DNA from: Mojavia pulchra JT2-VF2
GTDB lineage: Bacteria > Cyanobacteriota > Cyanobacteriia > Cyanobacteriales > Nostocaceae
Direction of reading: 5' to 3'
Length of the DNA stretch: 49,203 nucleotides
Assembly (NCBI GenBank): GCA_019359325.1
Contig: JAHHHN010000035.1
Location: 1 to 49,203, forward strand
This document shows, piece by piece, positions 32,148-41,133 of this stretch (position 1 is the first letter of the stretch; every line of letters starts with the position of its first letter). The translations under genes were made by a program, and so were the position numbers. The notes under the pieces are model-generated. The model had not been told where the DNA came from, made no database searches, and was given only the letters and a program-made list of their open reading frames with translations.

Positions 32148-33254
32148 TTAGGTATATTGTCTACTACCAGTTGCAGCCGATTGTTCAACGGCATTTATGA
32201 GGCGGTGTAAAATCACAGCATCTGCAAATGTCGGTGTCGTCTTTGTTCCACTTTTAAGGTCGTTGGCAAGTAGGGCATAATTATTAAAAACTGTCATTGC
32301 TATTATCCCTATATCTGCATTTGCCGTTATATATTTTTGCGGGACATCAAGGTCTTGCATAGCAGCATTTTCACTTTGAGTACCTTGGACTTTAGTTTTG
32401 CCAAGCCCAGGATAGCCAAGCGAACTTGTGACAATCAGATCACCTTGCGTCCCATTAATTTCCAACCTGAAATTGCTGCCTCGTGATAAACCCCCTCGAA
32501 AATGGGCAGAGACCACACAACCGCTATTCATTTTACCACTGATGACAATTTGATCCGGTGTTTCCATTGCAACGATCGCCTCTGTTTCGACTACCTGCGC
32601 TGTCTTTCTCCTGCTATCTAACGTTGCCATGACCTCACTCAACTCAGAGTTCAGCACATAACCCACAGCATCGATCGCATGGGCAAAGGCAACGTTTATC
32701 ATGCCAGCACCATTCTTTGGATTTAGAGTATAAGCAAATTGTTCAGGAATCATTGCTCCGCCGATCATTCCTGAACCAATAAGTGAAACGGACAGAACTT
32801 CGCCTACATAACCATCACGAATTAAGTCACGAATAAAATTAACCTCCGGCGTTGTGCGAGACTGCAATCCCACCACCGCATGAACTTTGTATTTTTTAGC
32901 GAGTTGTTCCAGTTCAACTGCCTCTTGCAGTCCGTTACCCAAAGGCCATTCGCAATAAACCGATTTTCCAGCCCGGATTGCAGCACTCACTAATTCAAAG
33001 TGATATGGTACTTTGACGGTAACGACAACCAAATCCACATCTGGACACGCCAACAAATCCTCGTGACGTTGGAAGGCATACGGTACATTAAACTTAAGTG
33101 CTGCTTCGTGCGCCACATTTAAATCTGAATTTGTCAATGCAACGATTTTGAAATCAGGTGATACTTGCAACGCAGGTATATGCGCGGTCATAGCCCATCC
33201 GCGCGAGGGATGAACACCAATGATACCAACGCCGATTTTTCCGTTTTTTATCAT
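32148..33254 (-). CDS. Gfo/Idh/MocA-family oxidoreductase
   Basis: A 368-residue protein. N-terminal Rossmann fold: VGIIGVHPSRGWAMTAHIPAL, VALTNSD, and the family's E-K-P triad seen here as CEWPLGN (Lys replaced by Trp). The C-terminal domain carries GGAMIPEQF and FAHAIDAVGYVL, with the usual His. The family oxidises sugars or cyclic alcohols using NAD(P). ATG 33254 lies 13 bases after the stop of the quinone reductase, so they form one transcript. The replaced Lys could change activity; this needs comparison with relatives. Confidence 0.87.
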   Translation of the reverse strand: MIKNGKIGVGIIGVHPSRGWAMTAHIPALQVSPDFKIVALTNSDLNVAHEAALKFNVPYAFQRHEDLLACPDVDLVVVTVKVPYHFELVSAAIRAGKSVYCEWPLGNGLQEAVELEQLAKKYKVHAVVGLQSRTTPEVNFIRDLIRDGYVGEVLSVSLIGSGMIGGAMIPEQFAYTLNPKNGAGMINVAFAHAIDAVGYVLNSELSEVMATLDSRRKTAQVVETEAIVAMETPDQIVISGKMNSGCVVSAHFRGGLSRGSNFRLEINGTQGDLIVTSSLGYPGLGKTKVQGTQSENAAMQDLDVPQKYITANADIGIIAMTVFNNYALLANDLKSGTKTTPTFADAVILHRLINAVEQSAATGSRQYT

Positions 33255-33267
33255 AATTACTCGTTGA

Positions 33268-34293
33268 TTACACTTCGATGACAACGCGCCCGATGATTTC
33301 ACCAGCCTCTAGCGATCGCTGCGCTTCGGCTACTTGTTGAAGTGGAAAAACTCGATCGAGGTGAACCTGCAATTCACCAGCATCGACGAGTCGTGAGATT
33401 TCTTTGAGAACCTGCGTTTGGCGAACCCGAAATTCATGGTTGCCAGTCACTTGCGGCAAACCAATATTGACGAACTTCATACTCAAATTTTTATATTCAG
33501 CAACGAGATTATTCCCATTCGGCCAATTAGAGACGACTGTATTTACGAGCGTTCCATACGGTGCAACTAGGTCGATGCTGTTGGCAAAGTTTTCACGACC
33601 AATGTAGTCAAGCACAACATCTGCACCATCCTTGCCTGTCCAGTCAATCAGCGCTTGCTTCACATCCACTTTTTTATAGTCGATGAGTACTTCGCCTCCT
33701 AGTGTACGTACCAATTTTTCCTTTGCAGTGCCACTAACTGTCGTCGCCACACGTCCACCGCGATTTAGCACCAGTTGGATGCTGATATGCCCAATCCCAC
33801 CAGCGCCGCCGTGTACCAATACAAAGTCACCTAATTGGACATTCGCCCGATCAATTACCGCCTCCCACGCCGTCAAAGCGACGACGGGCAACGCTGCGGC
33901 TGTTACCCAATCAAGCGACTTCGGCTTTGGGGACAAATAATGACCATTAACGACTTTATATTGCGCGTAGCTACCATGTTTATCTGCGTAGCCGCCGTCA
34001 TAATACCATACTTCATCACCCGGCTTGATGTGCGTGATGCCCGTTCCTATCGCCTCGACGATGCCAACTCCGTCCATTCCCAGGATACTAAAGCCCTGTT
34101 TCCCTGCCCCTGCTGCATAGGAAGGAAACCCGAATTTTCTATTTTGACAATCGCCTGGATTAACACCTGCCGCTTTGATTTTTACTAGTACATCGGTTGG
34201 ATGCTCAATACGCGGCATATCGACTTCTGTGTAAGTCAACACTTCCAAACCGCCAGGTTCGGTCATTATGACCGCTTTCATCTTCTGAACCAT
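33268..34293 (-). CDS. Zinc-independent quinone oxidoreductase (MDR family)
   Basis: A 341-residue protein with MKAVIMTEPGGLEVLTYTEV, GMDGVGIVEAIGTGIT and the NADPH-binding VHGGAGGIGHISIQLVLNRG, all typical of NADPH:quinone reductases and zeta-crystallin-like MDR enzymes. Structural zinc cysteines are missing. ATG 34293 is preceded by AAGGAAAAA; a GTG five codons upstream lies before that site. It lies 18 bases after the SnoaL-like gene. It likely reduces quinones or reactive enals/enones. Confidence 0.9.
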   Translation of the reverse strand: MVQKMKAVIMTEPGGLEVLTYTEVDMPRIEHPTDVLVKIKAAGVNPGDCQNRKFGFPSYAAGAGKQGFSILGMDGVGIVEAIGTGITHIKPGDEVWYYDGGYADKHGSYAQYKVVNGHYLSPKPKSLDWVTAAALPVVALTAWEAVIDRANVQLGDFVLVHGGAGGIGHISIQLVLNRGGRVATTVSGTAKEKLVRTLGGEVLIDYKKVDVKQALIDWTGKDGADVVLDYIGRENFANSIDLVAPYGTLVNTVVSNWPNGNNLVAEYKNLSMKFVNIGLPQVTGNHEFRVRQTQVLKEISRLVDAGELQVHLDRVFPLQQVAEAQRSLEAGEIIGRVVIEV

Positions 34294-34311
34294 GTTTTTT
34301 CCTTGCACCGA

Positions 34312-34749
34312 TCAGGTAATAGCCAAAATGGTTCTTTTTAAGCTAAGTGTCGTGGTGAGCCAGCAGCCCTCTCTCAATTCCAGCGTTTCGTAATAATGTC
34401 CGAAGCCATGAAGCATTTTGAAAAGCCCCTTTACATCTTCGGGATAAATAATCCAGTCTTCCATCGACCAGATCGCCCGCGCTGTCGTTTCCGAAGTCAA
34501 TTGAATTTCAGAGTTATGAACCTGATGGATGGTCTGAGATCCGCTTAACGTGGTTGCTGTTTGGTCGATGAAACTTTGAAGGTCTGTAAATTGGTATAAT
34601 AGCTCTCCTTCAACACCATGAAAAGTAATATGCACCGTCGGCGTAAATAAGTTTTTGAAATCGTCCCACTGCTTCAAATCGATGAATCGGCAATAGCGTG
34701 CTTTGGCCTGACGAATATTTTCCAGCGCCGTAAGTTGTTGAAGATCCAT
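34312..34749 (-). CDS. SnoaL-like/NTF2-fold protein
   Basis: A 145-residue protein with the pattern of SnoaL_4-type polyketide-cyclase-like folds: LENIRQAKARYCRFIDLKQWDDFKNLF, QTIHQVHNSEIQL, RAIWSMEDWIIYP and GHYYETLELREGCWLTT. These bind small hydrophobic molecules and act as isomerases, dehydratases or carriers. It is spaced tightly with the quinone reductase gene (18 bases). The substrate is unknown. Confidence 0.85.
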   Translation of the reverse strand: MDLQQLTALENIRQAKARYCRFIDLKQWDDFKNLFTPTVHITFHGVEGELLYQFTDLQSFIDQTATTLSGSQTIHQVHNSEIQLTSETTARAIWSMEDWIIYPEDVKGLFKMLHGFGHYYETLELREGCWLTTTLSLKRTILAIT

Positions 34750-34822
34750 GTTTTCTTTTTTGCAAGAATTCTTAACAATCGCAACAGATACTGTTGATTT
34801 CGGGTGGATTTTGGAATTCTGA

Positions 34823-35659
34823 TTAATTTCCTTTAAGAAAGTCCAGCAGTAAAGGATTCACTTGTTCGGCATGAGTCCAATTGATAGCGTGCGGGCCGCC
34901 AGGTATCACCACGAGACGGCTATCTTTAATTAGCTGCGGCAGCCTCGCTGCGGTAGACTCAAATGGAAGGATGCGATCGCTATCTCCATGAATGATCAGA
35001 GTTGGTACATCGATGCGTGGTAGATCGTCACGAAAATCGGTCAACCAAGACGGTACACAGTCTAGAGTTCCTTTAGCGGAAGCTCCTGCTGCAACATTCC
35101 AACTCGCTTGGATGGCATCGTTACTGATGCGATCGCCGAGAAGTATATCCACGTTGTAAAAGTCTTTGAAAAATGCGGACAGATATGCTGGACGGTCAGC
35201 AACGATATTCTTCATGATCCCATCGAAGACATTGTGATCGACTCCTTGCGGATTGTCGTCTGTCTTGAGCAGGAACGGTGGCACCGGAGCCATTAGCACG
35301 GCTTTACTGACGCGCTCCGAACCGTACTTACCCAAATAGCGTGTCACTTCGCCAGTCCCCATTGAGAAACCGACCAGCACAACATCGCGCAGGTCAAGTT
35401 TTGCGATCAGCGTGTTGAGATCCTCCGCGAAGGTGTCGTAGTCATAGCCAAAGGACGGCTGGCTAGAATTTCCGAAGCCTCTGCGATCGTAAGTGATGAC
35501 CCGATAGGCCTTGTCCAGCAAAACTCCCACCTGCTTTTCCCAGGAATGACCGCTTAGAGGAAACCCGTGGATCAGCACAATCGGCTGACCTGCTCCGAAA
35601 TCTTCGTAATAAATATCGATGTTTCCAGAGTTTTCTTTACCGACAGTAACGTAAGGCAT
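34823..35659 (-). CDS. Alpha/beta hydrolase, non-heme haloperoxidase/esterase type
   Basis: A 278-residue protein: HGFPLSGHSWEKQV (oxyanion), YDRRGFGNSSQPSFGYDYDT, nucleophile Ser99 in VGFSMGTGEVTRYL, an acid in LIIHGDSDRILPFES and the catalytic His in GGPHAINWTHAEQV. This is the signature of cofactor-free haloperoxidases/arylesterases. No signal peptide. AAGGAGACTC precedes the start. It may act on esters or epoxides made by the other enzymes of the cluster. Confidence 0.9.
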   Translation of the reverse strand: MPYVTVGKENSGNIDIYYEDFGAGQPIVLIHGFPLSGHSWEKQVGVLLDKAYRVITYDRRGFGNSSQPSFGYDYDTFAEDLNTLIAKLDLRDVVLVGFSMGTGEVTRYLGKYGSERVSKAVLMAPVPPFLLKTDDNPQGVDHNVFDGIMKNIVADRPAYLSAFFKDFYNVDILLGDRISNDAIQASWNVAAGASAKGTLDCVPSWLTDFRDDLPRIDVPTLIIHGDSDRILPFESTAARLPQLIKDSRLVVIPGGPHAINWTHAEQVNPLLLDFLKGN

Positions 35660-35803
35660 TAGAGTCTCCTTTTTTGTGAATCGATTTGTTGTCTTATGCG
35701 GAAAGTAAAGTTCTAGGCGGACTCAGAATTTTGTCATTATCTTGTGCATATGAAAATTTCTTGGTGTATGTTTTCTTTTCAAATGGGTTGCTCAGTATAG
35801 TTT

Positions 35804-36151
35804 TTATGCAGAAGGACGGCAGGTCATGACCCCTTCCCTCTGAGCGTTGGCATTGGAATCACCCCCCATTGGTCGAACCGTGATTGTGGGTTCATAGGTA
35901 GGGTAACAACGCACCAAGACAGTATCTTCGGCTCGGGTCACGTACAGCACATAAACAGGTCTGCCTCCCAATACAGCACGGACAAGGTTGGGGGGTGTGG
36001 GGGCAGTTGCAACAAGTCTTGACTGATTCAGAGCTTGTATATCTGGCGTTTTAGATAGAACAGGCTTTGCTTGAAAAGATTGCAAACCGATCAGGACTAA
36101 TGCTGTAAGAATGACTATTGCAACAGACAATTTAACGGATAGTTTGAACAT
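35804..36151 (-). CDS. Small exported protein, 115 aa
   Basis: A 115-residue protein with an N-terminal signal or anchor (LSVAIVILTALVLIGLQSFQA) and a short mature domain with two cysteines (VLVRCYPTYEPT, GVMTCRPSA) that could form a disulfide. I do not recognise the family. It lies between the haloperoxidase-like gene and a cupin on the same strand. Possibly periplasmic; function unknown. Confidence 0.6.
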   Translation of the reverse strand: MFKLSVKLSVAIVILTALVLIGLQSFQAKPVLSKTPDIQALNQSRLVATAPTPPNLVRAVLGGRPVYVLYVTRAEDTVLVRCYPTYEPTITVRPMGGDSNANAQREGVMTCRPSA

Positions 36152-36379
36152 GATTTAGTAGTTTTAGTTTGGCTTTGCCAAATAGGGAAAATGGATTCGC
36201 AATCTTTTGTGCTTTCCAACTTGCTGTCCCTGAGCCGACATACCGTATCCATGCTGTCAGAAGCCTTTGCCTTGTCTACGCGCGATCGCAAACTAAAGCG
36301 ATCGCTGGAGAACAAAGTATCGGCTGTTACAAATTAAGAAATCGACCAATGCTCAGAGTATTACTATGTTCTTATAGAA

Positions 36380-36817
36380 TTAAGCGGTGGGTAAAGCTCC
36401 CGGCGGCCCCAGAATTTCGTCACCAATCTCAGCAGTAATGCGTTCAGCTAGCTCCATGTCCGGTGGTTCTGTCTCATCCAGCGTTCCCACTGCTGCAATC
36501 AGCCGGGCAAAGGCACTGGGAGAAGCAACGACCAAGCCGCGAGCTGGCTTATCGCTGAGTGCAGCGACGACGTGAGGTGTGCCAACCGGAATCAAAAAGC
36601 TTTCACCAGCATTCAGTACAACCTTATTCTCACCTGCCCAGACCGTCATTTCTCCTTCTAGCACATATAGTTGTTCAGAATAGCGCGTGTGGCGATGGGG
36701 AGGAGTCTGTGAGCCAGGGGGGAAGTAGCCTTCGATCAGATCGTACTGACCTCCAGTGGTGGTGTGATCGGCAATGATGTTGAGGCGAGCGCCAAAAAAC
36801 CAGAGAGATTGTGTCAT
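36380..36817 (-). CDS. Cupin-domain protein
   Basis: A 145-residue protein. Motif 1 PPHRHTRYSEQLYVLEGEM and motif 2 GESFLIPVGTPHVVAAL supply the metal-binding His/Glu residues of a single-domain cupin. These are often dioxygenases, isomerases or binding proteins for small substrates. It lies between the small exported protein and the amine oxidase. The substrate is unknown. Confidence 0.88.
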   Translation of the reverse strand: MTQSLWFFGARLNIIADHTTTGGQYDLIEGYFPPGSQTPPHRHTRYSEQLYVLEGEMTVWAGENKVVLNAGESFLIPVGTPHVVAALSDKPARGLVVASPSAFARLIAAVGTLDETEPPDMELAERITAEIGDEILGPPGALPTA

Positions 36818-36905
36818 GAGATTGTTCCTATTGATGAATGATGTGTGTACTAAGCAGTCAAAATCTACTTTGCACCGATGTAGCTTGTGTTTGCCGCCTC
36901 CTTAG

Positions 36906-36962
36906 TTATCCATTAATTGGTTGTAAATGCAGTTGTGCTTCAAGCAGCATATCGGTACTAAC
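36906..36962 (-). pseudogene. 3'-end remnant of a second amine oxidase gene
   Basis: The minus strand encodes VSTDMLLEAQLHLQPING then a stop, closely matching the C-terminus of the neighbouring amine oxidase (ETADIVLEEQLHLQPLY). Only ~57 bases remain, 20 bases downstream of the intact gene's stop, so it looks like the leftover of a tandem copy removed by recombination. Confidence 0.65.
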
Positions 36963-36981
36963 AGCTAGGAAATGGGCATTG

Positions 36982-38622
36982 TCAGTACAGGGGTTGCAAA
37001 TGCAATTGTTCCTCAAGCACTATATCAGCCGTTTCCAACGCACCTTCTACCCATCCCTGCTGAGTAGACCAAGCTTCACCGCATATATACAAGGGTTCTT
37101 CAGGTAGAGGGCGCTGCATTCTTTGCATCACCTGTTTAGAATCAGCTCCAATTTTCCAGAAATGCCAGCCCCCACCAAAGGGATCTTGTGTCCAGTCTTG
37201 AAATACGGCTATATAAGGCGGAATGAAAGGAGATGTTAGTGGATCTGGTACAGGTAAGTCAGCAACTCCGTGCAATTCGCGCAGTTGACGTTGCATTTCC
37301 TCAACCATTGCCTTTGGCGCAAGTGAATTATTTAAGTCGCCCTCAGCAGGAATCCCAATACCTGGTGGGGAAGAGTGAAATGGAGGCTGATATCGGTTAG
37401 GGTCACGCGCAAGACCAGCCCAAAACTCGACACTCGCTCCATCACTGTAACTGGACATTAGCACAGAGTTCCAGTTTCCATTTTTTCCATCGGCGGTGTG
37501 CCAGTAGTAACATTGCCGCAGAGGTAGATCGGTGATAGAGCGTCCCGCAGAGATTTGTCTAGCCGTTTGCCACCAGGGACGACGATAGGCTGCGAATATC
37601 TTGAAAGTAGGCTGTGCTAGCACAGCTTTGATATCGCTCTCAAATGTACTTGAATCAAAGATAAAGCTGTCGGGATGAAGCATCTCGATTGCTCTGCGAG
37701 GCAAAGCCAGAATCACATGATGAGCTTCATACAAGACTTCCTTACCCAAAATACGTCGGCCGGAGAGCTTTGAAGAACTTAGTCCTTTATCGAAGGTTAG
37801 ACGGATATTGCCATTGGACGGATTGCGATCAAGACGGTGTAAACGGTGTAATTTCAGAATCTTACCGCCTGCTGCCTTAAAGTCTTCGCTCATAACATGG
37901 GGCAGATGTTGAAACCCTTTTTGCAAGCGATAATACTTGGCATCTGGTGCAAAATCAGCTAGTAAAAATAAAATCGCCTCAGCAGCATTCCAGTTGCTGA
38001 CGATACTTTCGTACCCAACTGCATCGCGGATGAGGCGGTATGCCTGATCGCTCAACTCATCCAGCAGCAGGTTCCAAAAGCCTATGTTACGGTAATACTC
38101 TGGGTTCTGTTGGACACGTTGGCGATGGCGAAACGCAACCTCATGGAGAAGTTGCCCTGGCGATCGCGTACGCTCGCTGCTTTCCAATCGATAGGGCGGA
38201 TCGAACCCTGGTCGGTTCCAGTCGGAGGCTGTGGAATGGTATCCACGGAGGTAGAAAAGGTGTTTACCATCGGGATCGGACACCGGAAGCTCTTCTTTAC
38301 TAAGTCCAAAGTGTTCTACCAATTTCACTACGCGCTTGTGGCTTTCGAGAAAACGCACACCACCAAGCTCTACTGGCAGATTGACACCAGGAAGATGTAA
38401 TGACAATAAACGCCCTCCGATGCGATCGCTATATTCAAACAAACCCACGCGTAGCTTCTTGTCTGGGTGCTGCTTGGCAAGAAGTGCAAGATCCGATCCA
38501 AGTTGCTCAGTTGGAGTTCGCTGGAGTCGCCAGGCACAATAGGCACCTGACACACCCCCACCTACAACAGCAACATCAAAGTCATGGATTTTTGTTACCG
38601 TCTCAGACTCACTCTTAATCAT
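36982..38622 (-). CDS. Flavin-containing amine oxidase (L-amino acid oxidase-like)
   Basis: A 546-residue protein. The FAD-binding GGGVSGAYCAWRL (21-33) is followed by EYSDRIGGRLLSL, VELGGVRFL, and a C-terminal GEAWSTQQGWVEGALETADIVL typical of flavin amine/amino-acid oxidases. ATG 38622 gives the normal spacing of the FAD motif; a 40-residue upstream extension has no domain. Expected reaction: oxidative deamination releasing ammonia and hydrogen peroxide. No signal peptide seen. Its N-terminal/C-terminal order is normal, in contrast with the gene at 20515. Confidence 0.88.
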   Translation of the reverse strand: MIKSESETVTKIHDFDVAVVGGGVSGAYCAWRLQRTPTEQLGSDLALLAKQHPDKKLRVGLFEYSDRIGGRLLSLHLPGVNLPVELGGVRFLESHKRVVKLVEHFGLSKEELPVSDPDGKHLFYLRGYHSTASDWNRPGFDPPYRLESSERTRSPGQLLHEVAFRHRQRVQQNPEYYRNIGFWNLLLDELSDQAYRLIRDAVGYESIVSNWNAAEAILFLLADFAPDAKYYRLQKGFQHLPHVMSEDFKAAGGKILKLHRLHRLDRNPSNGNIRLTFDKGLSSSKLSGRRILGKEVLYEAHHVILALPRRAIEMLHPDSFIFDSSTFESDIKAVLAQPTFKIFAAYRRPWWQTARQISAGRSITDLPLRQCYYWHTADGKNGNWNSVLMSSYSDGASVEFWAGLARDPNRYQPPFHSSPPGIGIPAEGDLNNSLAPKAMVEEMQRQLRELHGVADLPVPDPLTSPFIPPYIAVFQDWTQDPFGGGWHFWKIGADSKQVMQRMQRPLPEEPLYICGEAWSTQQGWVEGALETADIVLEEQLHLQPLY

Positions 38623-38711
38623 AAGTAAGCTTTTAAAAGTTTTTGTATATTTCCTTGTTTTCCTCAAGGTTTCTGTCTTGTGAGATTGCTTCAGAATGCC
38701 TGGAAAGACTT

Positions 38712-39617
38712 TTAAGCTTGTTGCAAATATTTCTCGAACCATTCCAAGGCAGTTGTACTTGCAATCTCGAACCCCTCTCCCTGGAAGCCGTCAAAGTGTC
38801 CGCCCTTCAAGATTGTCAGAGACTTCGGCTCCATCGCCCGCGCATAGACAGAGGCGGTCAAGTCGGGAGATGCAAGAAAGTCCTTCTCACCCACAATCAG
38901 GCATACTGGCGTTGGAAAGATTGCCTCCAGATGAGGAATCGGTTCGTAATAGAGACAGTGTTCAATCGATTCAAAGGTGAGGCGATTCTCCCATCTTCCT
39001 TCGCTGGCGCTCTTGGCCGATTCAATCCAATTGAAAGCGTCGGGTGTTGCTAGGAAACTGGGTTGACCTGGCGGGGCTACTAAAGGGAAGTAGCTCACCT
39101 CTCCGGTTTGATACCGTTTTATCCGGTCTTGTGAAAGCACCTTTGTGAGTTCATCGAGTTCAAGTGGGGAGACCAGGCGACGGGAGTTGAGAAACGCATT
39201 CACCGTAGGCATCTGTGCGACGATCGCTTTCACGCGCGGATCGAATGCAGCCAGATGCAGCGCATGACCGCCGCTATAGGAGAAGCCCCAAAGACCTATG
39301 CGCTCAGGGTCAACTTCGCTTTGTAATTGAGTCCAGGTGATAGCATTGCGGAAATCCTCATGCTGCTCGGTAGGGAGCATTTGTCCACGAGGCTCTCCCT
39401 CACTAGCACCAAGGTAGCGATAATCGAACAGCGAAACGACAAACCCGGCTTGAGCGAAGAACTCAGCAAACTGCGGCAATCCCATTTCTTTGGTCAAGCC
39501 AATTCCATGAGCCATGACAATGGCTGGATAGCGATTGCCAGATGCGGCTTTATCTGGAGTGTAGAAAGTGACGGAACACTTTAGCCCTTTACTTTCAAAA
39601 CTGGTTCTTCTTTGCAT
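38712..39617 (-). CDS. Alpha/beta hydrolase, dienelactone hydrolase/esterase type
   Basis: A 301-residue protein. [12 protein letters not shown] (oxyanion), [15 protein letters not shown], nucleophile [10 protein letters not shown], an acid in [11 protein letters not shown] and the catalytic His in [11 protein letters not shown]. This is the polyketide/X-Pro-peptidase-like alpha/beta hydrolase pattern. ATG 39617 fits the start; a six-residue extension is possible. The DsbA-like gene ends 17 bases upstream, and the amine oxidase follows after ~90 bases. Confidence 0.88.
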   Translation of the reverse strand: MQRRTSFESKGLKCSVTFYTPDKAASGNRYPAIVMAHGIGLTKEMGLPQFAEFFAQAGFVVSLFDYRYLGASEGEPRGQMLPTEQHEDFRNAITWTQLQSEVDPERIGLWGFSYSGGHALHLAAFDPRVKAIVAQMPTVNAFLNSRRLVSPLELDELTKVLSQDRIKRYQTGEVSYFPLVAPPGQPSFLATPDAFNWIESAKSASEGRWENRLTFESIEHCLYYEPIPHLEAIFPTPVCLIVGEKDFLASPDLTASVYARAMEPKSLTILKGGHFDGFQGEGFEIASTTALEWFEKYLQQA

Positions 39618-39634
39618 AATTGCTGACCTTCTCA

Positions 39635-40192
39635 TTAATTACTTGCAGTGGCAATAGCTGCCATCAACTGTTCAAGGTTCCAGCGATTGGTATATCTAAT
39701 TCCATTAATAAACAGTGCTGGGGCGGCAGTGACTCCACTGTGTAATCCACTTTCGATATCTTGATGAATGCGAGCTATATGTACTTGATTGGAGATATCT
39801 TGCAGAAATCGGGGAATATTTAGTCCTAAATTATTGGCATACTCCACAAGATAACTGTTTCCCAACTCTTGTTGATAGTCAAACAAAGTGTTGTGCATCT
39901 GCCAAAACTGGCCTTGCACGCCAGCCGCTTGGACTGCTTCAGCCGCACGTTGAGCATGAGAATGGCGCTGTGTTTGTGGAAAATGACGGAATATAAAGCA
40001 CAAATAATCCTCTCCTAAAAAAACACTAAGCTGTTGCTGAATAACTTTAATTAGCCTATAAACGTTTGCACTCTGAGAACATTGGTAATCCCCATACATT
40101 ACTAGCACCACAGTTGCATCCAGCACACCTTGTATGTGATCCTGTGTTGAAGGTAGAACGAATAACGAACTGTCGTCACGGTCATAACTCAC
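39635..40192 (-). CDS. DsbA-like thioredoxin-fold protein with a CxxS motif
   Basis: A 185-residue cytoplasmic-looking protein. [19 protein letters not shown] places the active-site Cys38 with Ser41 in place of the second Cys, [22 protein letters not shown] and [12 protein letters not shown] follow the DsbA/Na-H antiporter-associated (NhaA-fusion) pattern, and [14 protein letters not shown] holds the cis-Pro. GTG 40192 is chosen because GGAGG lies just upstream; the TTG six codons earlier has no site. With a single Cys it may act as a monothiol reductase or isomerase-like protein. It lies 17 bases before the hydrolase gene. Confidence 0.85.
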   Translation of the reverse strand: MSYDRDDSSLFVLPSTQDHIQGVLDATVVLVMYGDYQCSQSANVYRLIKVIQQQLSVFLGEDYLCFIFRHFPQTQRHSHAQRAAEAVQAAGVQGQFWQMHNTLFDYQQELGNSYLVEYANNLGLNIPRFLQDISNQVHIARIHQDIESGLHSGVTAAPALFINGIRYTNRWNLEQLMAAIATASN

Positions 40193-40413
40193 TGATACCT
40201 CCGAGGACAAGTATGCTCATCGCAAGCGACCATCATACATCCCTCTTTGTGAAATCTGTGCAAAGCAAACTCAAGGAAAGTAACTAAATTGCTCTTTGTA
40301 TTTGCATGAATTCAATATATGCAATTGACTCTTGTTTGTCGTCCACTCAGAGTTGAAACTTTTTTACAATACAACGATTGATGAATCTGTCCATACATAA
40401 GTGGAAGATTAAC

Positions 40414-40429
40414 TCCAACTAAAGTTGGA
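40414..40429. terminator. Short hairpin downstream of the response regulator
   Basis: TCCAACT and AGTTGGA pair around AA, ~30 bases beyond the response regulator stop codon. Weak as a terminator (no T-run). The gap 40193-40458 otherwise shows no feature. Confidence 0.35.
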
Positions 40430-40458
40430 ATCTAAATTCAAACTTTAGTACAACTTGC

Positions 40459-41088
40459 TTACAAACTGACAATTCCTCGTCTAACTGCAACAATCACAGC
40501 TTGAGTGCGATCATTCACTCCCAATTTACTTAAAATTCGATTAACGTGAGATTTGACGGTGCTTTCACCGATACTCAAAGTAGTGCTGATTTCTAAATTA
40601 CTCATTCCTTGTGCCATTAAACGGAGTACATCTAGCTCTCGCTCACTCAGTTCTGGATTGCTCATCCTCTGCACTAGTTTTGCCCCTACTTCTGGTGGAA
40701 TATACTGCTGACCGCGATGAATTGTGCGAATCGCACTCAGAAGTTCGTTGGGTTTAGCATCCTTAAGTAAATATCCTTTAGCGCCTGCTTGCAATCCGCG
40801 ATAGATATCTTCATCACTATCATAGGTTGTTAACACAACAATTCGGGCAAGTTTAAATTCAGTACAAATAGCAGTAATGGCTTCAACTCCTCCCATCTGC
40901 GGCATTCGTAAATCCATTAGCGTTACATCTGGTTTGTAGTCACGAAAGTGAATTACCGCTTCTTGCCCATCTTCTGCTTGAGCAATCACCGTCATTTCTG
41001 GATCGCGGTTAATGATGGTTGCCAATCCTTGTCTGATAATGGAATGATCGTCAACAATCAGAACACGAATAATCATTGATTGGCTCAT
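40459..41088 (-). CDS. NarL/FixJ-family response regulator
   Basis: A 209-residue protein. Receiver domain with DDH near residue 13, phospho-acceptor Asp59 in VTLMDLRMPQMGG and Lys in GYLLKDAKP, then a LuxR-type HTH (LSERELDVLRLMAQGMSNLEISTTLSIGESTVKSHVNRIL). Phosphorylation should switch DNA binding. It starts 45 bases downstream of the giant kinase gene and is very likely its partner, because the kinase ends in a NarX/HisKA_3-type module, which typically pairs with NarL-type regulators. Confidence 0.93.
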   Translation of the reverse strand: MSQSMIIRVLIVDDHSIIRQGLATIINRDPEMTVIAQAEDGQEAVIHFRDYKPDVTLMDLRMPQMGGVEAITAICTEFKLARIVVLTTYDSDEDIYRGLQAGAKGYLLKDAKPNELLSAIRTIHRGQQYIPPEVGAKLVQRMSNPELSERELDVLRLMAQGMSNLEISTTLSIGESTVKSHVNRILSKLGVNDRTQAVIVAVRRGIVSL

Positions 41089-41133
41089 AATTATTAAGAA
41101 ATTGTAAGTACAAACTTAAAAATTGAAATGTTA

